Shown piece by piece: positions 47,117 to 55,613 of a DNA stretch of 64,000 nt (the first letter of the stretch is position 1; every line of letters starts with the position of its first letter). The position numbers were made by a program, and so were the translations under genes. The stretch lies in assembly GCA_002919305.1 (NCBI GenBank), contig PKFB01000021.1:186001-250000 (forward strand), read 5' to 3'. This DNA is from Actinomycetales bacterium. GTDB taxonomy: Bacteria > Actinomycetota > Actinomycetes > Mycobacteriales > Micromonosporaceae. Below the pieces are notes generated by a model. It had not been told where the DNA came from. It saw only the letters and a list, made by a program, of their open reading frames with translations, and ran no database searches.

Positions 47117-48085
47117 ATGCGCAAGTTCCTCGGCGTGCTCGCCGTGGCCGGCTTAGCGGTCGCCGCGTGTGGCGGCGGCAGCGCCGGTGAAGAGTCCGGC
47201 ACCAGCAACGGTGCCGACAACGGCGGCGGACGAATTGAGCTGCAGGATGCCACCGGCACCGTCTACCTCGACGAACCCGCCGACGACGTGGTGGCGCTGG
47301 AGTGGTCCTACGTGGAGGACCTGCTCGCGTTGGGCGTCACCCCGGTAGGAGTCGCCGACATCGAGGGCTACCACACCTGGGTGACCGCTGGGGACCGTGT
47401 CCCTGAGGACGTCGTCGACGTCGGTACCCGGCAGGAGCCCAGCATCGAGCAGATCCGCACCCTCGAGCCAGACCTAATCATCACCGACGTGGACCGGGGC
47501 AACCTGGACCAGCTGCGGGAAATCGCGCCGGTTTTGGCGTTCAACCTCTACGACGACAGCGCGACCCAGTTGGAGAACATGCGGAGCGCCTTCACCACCA
47601 TCGCCGCGGCGGTGGGGCGTGAAGACGAGGCCACCGCGGTGCTGGAGCAGCTCGACCAGACGATCGAGGATGTGCGGGGCCGGCTGGAAGACGCCGGACT
47701 GAGCGGCGCGCGGTACGCCATCGCCCAAGGCTTCACCTACGAAAACGTGCCGACTATGCGGCTGTTCACCGACGAGGCGCTGGTCGCCCAGGTGCTCAAC
47801 GAGGCGGGCCTGGTCAACGCCTGGACCGGCGAGCCGGACGACTACGGCATGACCACTGTGGGCGTTGAGGCACTGACCCAGGTCAGTGACGCCAACTTCC
47901 TGTACGTGGCGCAGAATGAGGACAACATCTACACCGGTGCGCTGGCCGACAACCCGGTGTGGACGAACTTGGACTTTGTCCGGGAGAACCGGGTGTACCC
48001 GCTCGACCCGGGTACCTGGTTCTTCGGCGGCCCGCTGTCATGCGTACAGCTGCTGGAAGAGACCGCCGCGGCGCTGGGCGCATGA
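47117..48085 (+). CDS. Iron-siderophore ABC transporter substrate-binding lipoprotein
   Basis: The 322-residue protein has a lipoprotein signal with the lipobox AVAAC (Cys18), then a FecB/FepB-type fold with VYLDEPADDVVALEWSYVEDLLALG, RQEPSIEQIRTLEPDLIITD and a long helix linking two lobes. It would be anchored at the outer face of the membrane and deliver ferric siderophore to the permease. Its stop overlaps the permease start (ATGA). Confidence 0.9.
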   Translation: MRKFLGVLAVAGLAVAACGGGSAGEESGTSNGADNGGGRIELQDATGTVYLDEPADDVVALEWSYVEDLLALGVTPVGVADIEGYHTWVTAGDRVPEDVVDVGTRQEPSIEQIRTLEPDLIITDVDRGNLDQLREIAPVLAFNLYDDSATQLENMRSAFTTIAAAVGREDEATAVLEQLDQTIEDVRGRLEDAGLSGARYAIAQGFTYENVPTMRLFTDEALVAQVLNEAGLVNAWTGEPDDYGMTTVGVEALTQVSDANFLYVAQNEDNIYTGALADNPVWTNLDFVRENRVYPLDPGTWFFGGPLSCVQLLEETAAALGA

Positions 48086-50139
48086 CAACCGTCGCGGTCG
48101 CGGGCGCCCTTCCGCGGCGCCGCTCACGAGCTCTCCTCGTGGGCGGCGTCGCTGGAGTCCTGCTCATCGTGGTCGCCCTGTTCCACCTGGGGCAGGGAGC
48201 CTCCGGGATCGGCCTGCTGGATCTGCTCGGCGCTCTCGCCGGTAACGGTGACACCCAGGCGCGGGCGGTGTTCGAGGGCAGCCGACTCCCGCGTACCCTC
48301 GCCGGCTTAGTCGCCGGGACCGGGTTGGGTCTGGCCGGTGCCCTGATCCAGGGCTCTACCCGCAACCCCCTGGCCGCGCCGGAGACCCTCGGCGTCAACG
48401 CCGGGGCCTACCTGGCCGTGGTAGCGGCGAGTGTCCTCGGCTTCAGCCTTGGAGGGTTCGCCACCAACGGGATCGCCTTCCTCGGGGGCCTCGGGGCCGC
48501 GACGCTGGTGAGGCTGCTGGTGGGGTCAGGGCCACTCACCCCTGCCCGGGTCCTGCTGGCCGGCACCGCCGTGTCGATGGCCGGGATGTCCGGCGTCAGC
48601 GTCCTGATGATCCTGGCGGAGGAGTACACCCAGGGCCTGTACTTCTGGGGCGCCGGTTCCCTGCTGCAGACTGGGCTGTCACAACCGGCCCAGATCGGAC
48701 TCCTCACCGCCATCACGGCCCTGCTCACCCCGCTGCTGGCCCGCCCCCTGGATCTCCTCGCTCTCGGCGACGACACCGCAGAGGCGATGGGGGTACGCGC
48801 CGGCCGCATCCGACTCTTCGCTCTACTGCTGGGTGTCCTGCTGGCCGCGTGTGCGGTGACGGTTGCGGGACCGATCAGCTTCGTCGGGCTGATCGCGCCG
48901 GTCATCGTGCGTACCTTCGGCATCCGGCGGCATGCGTCGCTGCTGCCGCTGTCGGCGCTGATCGCGTCGGTGATGCTACTGGCCGCCGACAGCCTGGCGC
49001 AGTTCGTGGTGACCCGCGGTTCAGGCTATTTCGGGGAGCTACCGGTCGGTGTGGTCACCGCTTTACTCGGCGCCCCCATCTTCATCTTGTTGGCGCGGTC
49101 GGTCTCCACTGGAGACGCCGACACTGGTGCCGCGGTCAACGTCGCCTACCCCCGTTCTCCCCGGGTCTTCGCCTCGATCGCCATCGGGATCGCCGTCGTG
49201 CTGGCCGGACTGCTGCTGCTCGGCCTGCGGCTCGGTGACCTGTCGATCAGTTGGGGGCAGGTGTTCGCCGTGTTAGGCGGCGCCGGTGACGCGGCTTCGC
49301 AGGCGCTTGTCGACTACCGGCTCCCCCGCGTTTTGATCGCTGCTGGCGCGGGCGCGTGCCTGGCGATCGCAGGCGTGGCGGTCCAGTCCGTGGTCCGCAA
49401 CCCGCTCGCCGAACCTAACCTGCTTGGTGTCACCGGAGGCGCCGCGACCGGCGCTGTCCTGATCATCACGGTCCTGCCGTGGATGCCGGTCTGGGGCATT
49501 CCCGCGGGGGCGATGATCGGCGGCACCCTCGCTCTGCTCCTCGTGGTCGCCTTGGCGGTCCGGAGCAGCCACCTGGACCCCACCCGGGTCGTTCTGATCG
49601 GTATCGGCGTCAGTGCCGTGACGACCTCACTGGTCAATCTGATGGCGATACGCGCTCAGATGAACCTGGCCTCCGCGCTGACCTGGCTGGCCGGGAGCAC
49701 CTACGGGCGGGACCTGCGGCACCTGGGCTGGTTGCTGATACCCGCTCTGGTGGGAGTCCTGCTGCTGATCCTGGCGCGCCCGCTGGACCTGATGGCGCTC
49801 GGCGACGACCTGCCTCGCTCTCTCGGCCTGTCGCTGACGCGTACCCGGCTGCTGGTGCTCACCGGCGCCGCCCTGGTCGCATCCGGAACCGCCGCGGCGG
49901 TCGGCACGGTCGGCTTCGTCGGCTTGGTCGCGCCGCACCTGGCACGCCGTCTGGTGGGTTCCGGGCACCGCCGCCTGCTGGTGGTCGCCGCGTTACTGGG
50001 CGCCAGCGTCGTCGTCATCGCCGACATGGTCGGCCGGTGGGCGTTGGCCCCCCGAGAGATTCCCGTCGGAATCGTGACCGCTCTCATAGGCACCCCGTAC
50101 CTCATCTGGCTGCTGCGGCGGCAAGGAGTGAGTCAGTGA
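48082..50139 (+). CDS. Double-length FecCD-type siderophore permease
   Basis: The 685-residue protein consists of two FecCD units in tandem (about 1-345 and 350-685), like FhuB, so one chain forms the whole membrane channel. Each half has the RLPRTLAG/YRLPRVLIA start, NPLAAPETLGVNAG or NPLAEPNLLGVTGG, and a GLIAPVIVR or GLVAPHLAR coupling segment. It overlaps both neighbours by 4 bases. It would import ferric siderophore with the ATPase and lipoprotein encoded upstream. Confidence 0.92.
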   Translation: MTTVAVAGALPRRRSRALLVGGVAGVLLIVVALFHLGQGASGIGLLDLLGALAGNGDTQARAVFEGSRLPRTLAGLVAGTGLGLAGALIQGSTRNPLAAPETLGVNAGAYLAVVAASVLGFSLGGFATNGIAFLGGLGAATLVRLLVGSGPLTPARVLLAGTAVSMAGMSGVSVLMILAEEYTQGLYFWGAGSLLQTGLSQPAQIGLLTAITALLTPLLARPLDLLALGDDTAEAMGVRAGRIRLFALLLGVLLAACAVTVAGPISFVGLIAPVIVRTFGIRRHASLLPLSALIASVMLLAADSLAQFVVTRGSGYFGELPVGVVTALLGAPIFILLARSVSTGDADTGAAVNVAYPRSPRVFASIAIGIAVVLAGLLLLGLRLGDLSISWGQVFAVLGGAGDAASQALVDYRLPRVLIAAGAGACLAIAGVAVQSVVRNPLAEPNLLGVTGGAATGAVLIITVLPWMPVWGIPAGAMIGGTLALLLVVALAVRSSHLDPTRVVLIGIGVSAVTTSLVNLMAIRAQMNLASALTWLAGSTYGRDLRHLGWLLIPALVGVLLLILARPLDLMALGDDLPRSLGLSLTRTRLLVLTGAALVASGTAAAVGTVGFVGLVAPHLARRLVGSGHRRLLVVAALLGASVVVIADMVGRWALAPREIPVGIVTALIGTPYLIWLLRRQGVSQ

Positions 50140-50927
50140 GCATCTCCCTGATCCCGTCCCCCGCGACGACCACACCGTCGGCTGTGGAGTCACTGTGGAC
50201 TTTGGTCGACGAGGCCCGGCCCGAGGGCTATCCGGCCGGGGTGGCCACCGGGCTGGTCGTGCCCCCGGACACCGTGGCGACTGAAGGCTGGTTCCCCGCC
50301 ACGAAGCTGGTGGACGGTTCGCTGTTGCCGGCACTGCTGGATGAACCGGTGAGGCGATGGGGTGCCCCACCCCACGCCGCCGCGGCGTTGAGTTGGAAGG
50401 CGTACACCTACTGGCTGTGCCTGCCGGCGGTGCTGGGGTACGCCCGTCTGCGGCGGATTCCGGTATGGGACGCGGACAACACGGTGGTACGCCTCTGCGA
50501 GGACGTGCCGTACCTGATGCTGGGGATGCGGTATCCAGCCGTCGCGGTCCTGGAGAGCGATCCGCTGGCGGGGCAACCCGGCACCATGGTGGTCTCCTCC
50601 GAGGCGGAGCTGCTCCAGATGCTGCGGGAGTCTGTGGTGGACAGGCACCTGGAGCCGCTGCTGCGGGCCACCCGCGCTCAGGTTCGGGTAGGCAGCCGGA
50701 TCCTGTGGGGGGCGTTGGCCTCCTCGGTCGCCTATGCGATGACCCTGGCTCCGAATGTTGACCAGATCGCCACCGCCAAGGTCCTCCTCGAGGCGCTCGG
50801 CACCCCAGACCTGGTGGAGCTGGTCCCAGGGCCGGACGGAGCGACGGGGGTCCGGCGCCGCACCTGCTGCCTGGCGTTCACGGCGCCGTCGCTGACCATC
50901 TGCGCGGACTGCTGCATCCGTCGCTGA
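50136..50927 (+). CDS. FhuF-like (2Fe-2S) siderophore-iron reductase
   Basis: The 263-residue protein ends with RTCCLAFTAPSLTICADCC, the CC-x10-C-x2-C motif that holds the [2Fe-2S] cluster in FhuF-type ferric siderophore reductases. The rest is helical with a KAYTYWLCLPAVLGYARL segment typical of the family. It acts in the cytosol to free iron from the imported siderophore. The GTG start overlaps the permease stop (GTGA). A second family member lies at 51850-52833. Confidence 0.85.
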   Translation: MSISLIPSPATTTPSAVESLWTLVDEARPEGYPAGVATGLVVPPDTVATEGWFPATKLVDGSLLPALLDEPVRRWGAPPHAAAALSWKAYTYWLCLPAVLGYARLRRIPVWDADNTVVRLCEDVPYLMLGMRYPAVAVLESDPLAGQPGTMVVSSEAELLQMLRESVVDRHLEPLLRATRAQVRVGSRILWGALASSVAYAMTLAPNVDQIATAKVLLEALGTPDLVELVPGPDGATGVRRRTCCLAFTAPSLTICADCCIRR

Positions 50928-50930
50928 CGG

Positions 50931-50950
50931 CCAGCGCCGAGTGGCGCTGG
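50931..50950 (+). terminator. Terminator of the siderophore operon
   Basis: CCAGCGCC pairs with GGCGCTGG around a GAGT loop three bases after the reductase stop. The stem is only 8 bp. The rest of the gap up to 51248 shows short GTTGACGAGG repeats but no gene. Confidence 0.5.
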
Positions 50951-51248
50951 CACTGGCGCGCCGCCTCCGCGGACCTCGGCTGCCTCTGCGTACCTCGCCG
51001 TGCGGTTGGCGAGGTTGACGAGGGGAGTTGACGAGGGAGAACACGGTCAAAACTCAGTAGGCCAGGGCCAGTCGGGCCGACTCACCTCAGCTCCTGCCCC
51101 CCACCACGCTGCGTACTTTCCCTCGTCAAGGAGCACCCTCGCCAGGCCTGGTGCTCACCGTCGTGTGGGAACCGTGCCCGGGTCAGTCGCCACTACCAAC
51201 GTCACCGGGTATAACGCGGGTACGCCGGCGCCACCGCAGGTGAGGTGT

Positions 51249-51815
51249 TCACACCTTTTCCACCACCGGCTGCAGGCTACGCAGATACCGCTCGGTGACC
51301 TGGCTCTGCACGATCCGCAGTACAGGGGTGCCGATCCGCTCCAGCCATCCCCCGGGGCGACTGACGGCCGTCACGGTGAACAGCACATCCTCGCCCTGCT
51401 GCTCCACCATGAACGCCTCCTCACCACTGGCTGGATGCCCCGGCAGGGTGCCATAGGCGAAGCCGATCCGGTTCTCCTCGCGCGTAACCTGCACCACTCG
51501 GCAGGGAACCGCGACCACCAGCGGACCAGCCGGTACCGTCGTGATCACAACCTCGCCCGTCTGCGCACGTGGGCTCTCGGCGTGGACCCCCAGCCCGGAG
51601 CAGCGCTGCACCTCCCACGACAGCACCGCCTCGCCGGCCTTGTGGAAGATCTCCCGGCCACGCCCTAGCTCAATCCGGCGAGACACCCGGCGGTAACCGG
51701 CCGGCGTTCGTTCAGCCTCAGTGATACCGACATCCCGATAGGTGAGGGGCGCGTCCTGGAGCTGTGTCAGAAGCCGGGCCAGCCGCTGCGTTGAGGGCCG
51801 CCACAGCAGGATCAC
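51249..51815 (-). CDS. DUF1990-family protein
   Basis: The 188-residue protein matches the DUF1990 family: an N-terminal helix, TYRDVGITE, GRGREIFHKAGEAVLSWEVQR, then a beta-rich half with RIGFAYGTLPGHPASGEEAF. The fold is thought to be SRPBCC-like with a ligand pocket; the function is unknown. The GTG start follows GGAGGGG. It lies just downstream of an iron-box-controlled reductase on the same strand, so it may be co-transcribed. Confidence 0.85.
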   Translation of the reverse strand: MILLWRPSTQRLARLLTQLQDAPLTYRDVGITEAERTPAGYRRVSRRIELGRGREIFHKAGEAVLSWEVQRCSGLGVHAESPRAQTGEVVITTVPAGPLVVAVPCRVVQVTREENRIGFAYGTLPGHPASGEEAFMVEQQGEDVLFTVTAVSRPGGWLERIGTPVLRIVQSQVTERYLRSLQPVVEKV

Positions 51816-51825
51816 ATCCCCTCCT

Positions 51826-51853
51826 TAAGTCCCTGTCAGTAAGTCCCTGTCAG
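51826..51853. repeat. Tandem 14-bp repeat
   Basis: TAAGTCCCTGTCAG occurs twice in direct succession. The second copy contains the stop codon of the FhuF-like gene at 51850-52833. Confidence 0.7.
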
Positions 51854-52833
51854 TCCGGTTGAGTGTCGAACCAGTCGCAGGTCCGACGAATCGTCTCCTC
51901 CAACGGCAGCATGGGACAGGTAGAACAGTACTGGCCCTGCCAGCGAGGCGCCTGATATGCCAGGCAGCACACCGAACGCCGTTTCCACGTCACCGGCTGC
52001 CCCTGATGCTCAAATTCGATCCAGGCGACACGGTGCCCCAACGGTGGCGGCGCGGCCGCTAGCAACGCGTCGGCCTCAGCGCGACCGGCCGCGGGGTCCC
52101 CCAGGAGCCGACCGGTCAGCAGCAGGTAAGTCGCCAGGCGATCGCCGGCGTCGGCCCACAGTGCGCGGCGCCCTCGGCGTGACTGGACCCGTACTTGCTC
52201 CAAAAACGGTTCCAGCAGCGCGATGTATCCGTCGATCAACCAGCGGCGGAGCGCGTCAAGGTCCGGCACGATCTCGGAACGGGCGACCACGGCCTGCTCA
52301 CACGGTGGGGTGGTGGGCGGCGTGTGGGAGACCATCGCCCGGTCGGCCAATACCTGGCCAACCGCCGCGGGATCATCCGGGATCTGGTCGGTACGCGGTT
52401 GCTCCGCCAGGAAAACCAAGGGGTCATCGGGGAGGACCGCCATGTGGATCTGATCAGTGGCGAACGCGTCGAACCCGCCCGCCGCCGGATGCAACCACAG
52501 ATGCTCGGGCTCCAGACGCACCGCGCGTCGTTCCATCAGTAACGCCGCGGTAAGGGGAGAGGCGACGAGCGCGCTGACGGCACTCGCGAGCAGCGAAGCG
52601 GTCACGGTACGGTTGGCATCGCCGGTCATCGCCCCCGCATCCCCGATGACCGACGTTAAGGTTTCCGGCTGGTACAGCGCCGTAAACGGGATCCAGCCTG
52701 GCTCCGTGGGCTTGCCCGGAACGAACGTGAAGTGACCTGTCATAGTCACCGCACGCCTGAGGACATGGGCTGCTGTCCTCCCGTCGAGGCCGAGATCCAC
52801 AGAGACGGCTGCGGAACGCGTCGCGAAACTCAT
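51850..52833 (-). CDS. Second FhuF-like (2Fe-2S) protein
   Basis: The 327-residue protein has the same C-terminal cluster motif as the reductase at 50136 (VCCLAYQAPRWQGQYCSTCPM, CC-x10-C-x2-C) and a long helical N-terminal part. It would reduce imported ferric siderophore. ATG at 52833 follows GGGGGGAAC; a longer frame reaches 52881. An almost perfect iron box lies 58 bases upstream, so iron limitation should switch it on separately from the uptake operon. The two proteins are only distantly alike and may serve different siderophores. Confidence 0.8.
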   Translation of the reverse strand: MSFATRSAAVSVDLGLDGRTAAHVLRRAVTMTGHFTFVPGKPTEPGWIPFTALYQPETLTSVIGDAGAMTGDANRTVTASLLASAVSALVASPLTAALLMERRAVRLEPEHLWLHPAAGGFDAFATDQIHMAVLPDDPLVFLAEQPRTDQIPDDPAAVGQVLADRAMVSHTPPTTPPCEQAVVARSEIVPDLDALRRWLIDGYIALLEPFLEQVRVQSRRGRRALWADAGDRLATYLLLTGRLLGDPAAGRAEADALLAAAPPPLGHRVAWIEFEHQGQPVTWKRRSVCCLAYQAPRWQGQYCSTCPMLPLEETIRRTCDWFDTQPD

Positions 52834-52890
52834 GTTCCCCCCAGTTCCGACACCGCACCGCCAAGCCGGTGAGCATCCCACTTCGGAAGC

Positions 52891-52909
52891 TTAGGTCAGG
52901 CTTACCTAC
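52891..52909. promoter_or_regulatory. IdeR/DmdR-type iron box
   Basis: TTAGGTCAGGCTTACCTAC matches 16 of 19 positions of the consensus iron box. It lies upstream of the FhuF-like gene. Confidence 0.8.
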
Positions 52910-53039
52910 GAAAGCAGGATGTCACAATACCGGCTCACCGCGGTCCGGTTGGGGGGCACATCACCCCTCCGCCTCACAGAATTGAAGATTTATATACGGA
53001 GAGTAATCATCCTTCAACGATCAGCAACAGGTAACCGTG

Positions 53040-53489
53040 TCAGTTCACGCCCACGGACGGCGACTGATCCGGGTCAGAGAAGGGCCAGGACAACAGGATG
53101 GTGGCGTCTTCGTCGTCTCGATGAGCGGGCGTACGCGCGTCTGCCGCCCACGTCGCGGCGCTGTCCCGCTCGCCCAAAAGACGGGTTCCGCAACATCCTC
53201 GCTCCCGCGCCAACCGAGCGAGAGCCGCGATAAGTGCGCGCCCTACCCCGCGTCGACGCCCAGATTCGGCGATATTGAGGTCGTAGAGGAACATTTCGGT
53301 TCCCTTATCGGGGCACGCCATCTCGACACCGGTCACCATCCCGAGCGGCTCATCACCGTCATAGGCGATGAGCAAATGGTGGTTGGGTCCGGTGAGGAAC
53401 CGATCGATCGCCACCGGGAACGCCGCCCCGCCGAAGAGCGCCCTCGCCGCCTCGACCTCTCGAGGGTCAGTTACTCTCCGTATCTCCAT
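53040..53489 (-). CDS. GNAT acetyltransferase, AAC(3)-I-like
   Basis: The 149-residue protein is a GNAT-fold acyltransferase with the acetyl-CoA loop GRRRGVGRALIAAL (about 76-89) preceded by EMFLYDLNIAE, which is characteristic of the AAC(3)-I/fortimicin acetyltransferase group. Such enzymes move acetyl from acetyl-CoA to an amine. The similarity does not prove aminoglycoside acetylation; many actinomycete relatives have other substrates. Confidence 0.8.
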   Translation of the reverse strand: MEIRRVTDPREVEAARALFGGAAFPVAIDRFLTGPNHHLLIAYDGDEPLGMVTGVEMACPDKGTEMFLYDLNIAESGRRRGVGRALIAALARLARERGCCGTRLLGERDSAATWAADARTPAHRDDEDATILLSWPFSDPDQSPSVGVN

Positions 53490-53498
53490 GCGGAGAGC

Positions 53499-53915
53499 CT
53501 ACGACGTTTCGCACCGCCTTTTCAGGCCATACGCCTCCATGTCGACGTATCGCCTCGTCAAATTCCGTGCAAATAGGGCGATGAGCGGCGCCAGCGGACC
53601 GCTCTGCGTGATGGTGAACCGGACGTCGACGGTGCCGTCACCTTGCGGTGTCAGGTAGTGGCCAGCGGTCGTTGTGACGCCTGGACTCTTCGAGACCCAG
53701 ACGAAGGAGCGTCCGGGATCCAGCTCGGTGACCCGCCAGATGGCCCGAGCCAGGCGAGGCTGCTTAAGCGTGACCTCGCTCCCCAATCGCAGGTCACCGG
53801 TGTGCTCCACGCTCGTCACCGATTCGGTCCACTGCGGCCACTTCGTGACATCGGTGAGCACCGCCCACACCCGATCCAGTGGCGCCTTGATATTCACCGA
53901 GGTCGCGTACTGCAC
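53499..53915 (-). CDS. SRPBCC/polyketide cyclase-like protein
   Basis: The 138-residue protein has the SRPBCC pattern: SVNIKAPLDRVWAVLTDVTKWPQW at the start, beta strands with VTLKQPRLARAIWRVTEL, and a long final helix (LAPLIALFARNLTRRYVDMEAYGLKRR). These form a hydrophobic pocket for lipids or aromatic compounds. The GTG start follows GAGGAG. It is divergent from a TetR regulator with two operators between them, so it is the probable target of that repressor. Confidence 0.85.
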   Translation of the reverse strand: MQYATSVNIKAPLDRVWAVLTDVTKWPQWTESVTSVEHTGDLRLGSEVTLKQPRLARAIWRVTELDPGRSFVWVSKSPGVTTTAGHYLTPQGDGTVDVRFTITQSGPLAPLIALFARNLTRRYVDMEAYGLKRRCETS

Positions 53916-53931
53916 CAGCAGCTCCTCTCCT

Positions 53932-53967
53932 CATGTACCAAGTGGTACATGTACCATGTGGTACATG
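53932..53967. promoter_or_regulatory. Two overlapping TetR-type palindromes
   Basis: CATGTACCAAGTGGTACATG (53932-53951) and CATGTACCATGTGGTACATG (53948-53967) share four bases, so their centres are 16 bp apart. The second covers the start codon of the TetR gene. Both divergent genes would be blocked when the sites are filled. Confidence 0.85.
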
Positions 53968-54591
53968 GGGTCGCAAGATCCAAAACAGCGCCTTCTTGAC
54001 AAGGTGATCGACCACTTGGCCACACACGGACTCGGCGACCTGAGCCTGCGCCAATTAGCCGCGGCCATCGGCACCAGCCACCGCATGCTCAACTATCACT
54101 TCGGCTCCCGAAGCGGACTCCTCGTCGAAGTGGTGCGAGAGGTGGAAAGACGACAACAGCAGCGCTTCAACGACTTCCTGCGGGAGCTGGAGAGTCACGC
54201 CCGGTCCACCACCCAGACCCCTCTGTTCCCTGAGATCGCGTGGCGCTGGTGGCAACACATCAGCGACCCGCACCTGTGGCCACACGAACGCCTCTTCTTC
54301 GAGATCTACGGACAGGCGCTGACCGGCCATCCCGAACTCGCCGGCTTCCTCACCAGGGTCGTGGAGTCATGGCTGGATCCCCTGATCCGGTTCGCCCGGG
54401 CGTACGGAATCCCTGAACCCGAAGCCCGCACTGAGGCCAGACTGGCCCTCGCCGTCACCCGTGGGTTGCTACTGGACTTGCTCGCCACCGGTGACCGCGC
54501 CGGAGTCGACGCCGCCATGAAGCGCCAGATCGCTCATTACGTCACGAACCACACGAACTCCGCCGGCGTGGATGTGACCAAAACGACTTAG
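53965..54591 (+). CDS. TetR-family transcriptional regulator
   Basis: The 208-residue protein starts with a TetR helix-turn-helix (LLDKVIDHLATHGLGDLSLRQLAAAIGTSHRMLNYHFGSRSGL, about 9-52) followed by an all-helical ligand domain with several Trp residues (IAWRWWQHISDPHLW). ATG at 53965 lies inside its own operator, and TACCAT seven bases before it suggests a leaderless transcript. It probably represses itself and the divergent SRPBCC gene; the ligand is unknown. Confidence 0.88.
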   Translation: MGSQDPKQRLLDKVIDHLATHGLGDLSLRQLAAAIGTSHRMLNYHFGSRSGLLVEVVREVERRQQQRFNDFLRELESHARSTTQTPLFPEIAWRWWQHISDPHLWPHERLFFEIYGQALTGHPELAGFLTRVVESWLDPLIRFARAYGIPEPEARTEARLALAVTRGLLLDLLATGDRAGVDAAMKRQIAHYVTNHTNSAGVDVTKTT

Positions 54592-54614
54592 GCCGGTGCA
54601 GCCCTCTTCCGCTC

Positions 54615-54640
54615 CGCTGATAGCGAAACTGCTGAGAGCG
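54615..54640 (+). promoter_or_regulatory. ClgR-like boxes upstream of clpP
   Basis: CGCTGATAGCG (54615-54625) fits the CGCYNANRGCG core of the ClgR site exactly. A weaker copy, TGCTGAGAGCG, follows 15 bases later. They lie about 80-100 bases before the ClpP start codon. ClgR activates clp protease genes in actinobacteria. Confidence 0.6.
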
Positions 54641-54716
54641 AACAGTGTCCGTCCTTTACCCCGGACACCTTTAGCGTCACCAGCAGAACCCACATGACAC
54701 GTCGCGAAGGGGTGCC

Positions 54717-55409
54717 ATGTCCGAGTTATATGTTCCTGCTTCCCCCGCGTTCCCTTCCTCGGCGGCCCCTGGTACGCACACCGAGGAGCCTGTTGCCTCA
54801 GAGCCTGCCGCCCGGTCGTTCCAGACCAACATGAACTTCGATGACAACGTGTTCCACCGCCTCCTGCGGGAACGCATCATCTTCCTGGGCAGCGAGGTGA
54901 CCGACGAGGTGGCGAACCGGATCTGCGGGCAGCTCATCCTGCTCGCCGCCGAGGACCCGGATCGCGATATCCACTTCTACATCAACTCGCCCGGTGGCTC
55001 TGTGGACGCCGGCATGGCGATCTACGACACCATGCAGTTCATCAACAACGACGTGGCCACCTATGCCCTGGGGTTCGCCGCGTCGATGGGCCAGTTCCTG
55101 CTCACCGCCGGCACCAAGGGCAAGCGGTACGCCCTGCCGCACGCCCGCATCCTGATGCACCAGCCTCTGGGTGGCATCCGCGGTACCGCCGCGGATGTCG
55201 CGATCCAGGCCGAGCAGCTGGTCTACATCAAGCGGCGAATGCAGCGACTGATCGCCTTCCACAGCGGCCAGCCTGTGGAACGGATCGAGGCCGACTCGGA
55301 CCGGGACAAGTACTTCACCGCCGAGGAGGCCAAGGAATACGGTCTGATCGACCACGTGGTGTCGACGTCCCGTCAGATCGCCAGGATCCCGGTCGACGCC
55401 GTCCGCTGA
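54717..55409 (+). CDS. clpP: ATP-dependent Clp protease proteolytic subunit
   Basis: The 230-residue protein is a complete ClpP with catalytic Ser123 (GFAASMGQ), His148 (LMHQPLGG) and Asp197 ([13 protein letters not shown]). It has an extra Pro/Ala-rich N-terminal stretch of about 35 residues that is probably removed. It forms the barrel that degrades proteins fed by ClpX or ClpC. It stands alone instead of in the usual clpP1P2-clpX operon, so it is one of several paralogues in the genome. GAAGGGG precedes the ATG. Confidence 0.92.
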   Translation: MSELYVPASPAFPSSAAPGTHTEEPVASEPAARSFQTNMNFDDNVFHRLLRERIIFLGSEVTDEVANRICGQLILLAAEDPDRDIHFYINSPGGSVDAGMAIYDTMQFINNDVATYALGFAASMGQFLLTAGTKGKRYALPHARILMHQPLGGIRGTAADVAIQAEQLVYIKRRMQRLIAFHSGQPVERIEADSDRDKYFTAEEAKEYGLIDHVVSTSRQIARIPVDAVR

Positions 55410-55413
55410 CACC

Positions 55414-55459
55414 ACCGGTCGTCCAGAACGACCGGTTGGCCACCCACCATCCTGGTGGG
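55414..55459 (+). terminator. Two hairpins after clpP
   Basis: ACCGGTCGT pairs with ACGACCGGT around CCAGA (55414-55436), and CCCACCA with TGGTGGG follows (55443-55459). They lie just after the clpP stop. No U-tract is present. Confidence 0.55.
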
Positions 55460-55613
55460 AAGCCGACGCTGCGCCGCGCCGGGCCACAAACCCGCGCCGG
55501 GCGTCCCATCACCCGACTCCACGGGCGGTGCCAGACGCCCGGCGCCGGTACTCCCCGCTCCGCCTCCGAAGCGGCGAGAAATACTGGACGGAGCTTCATC
55601 GATAAGGAGCCCC

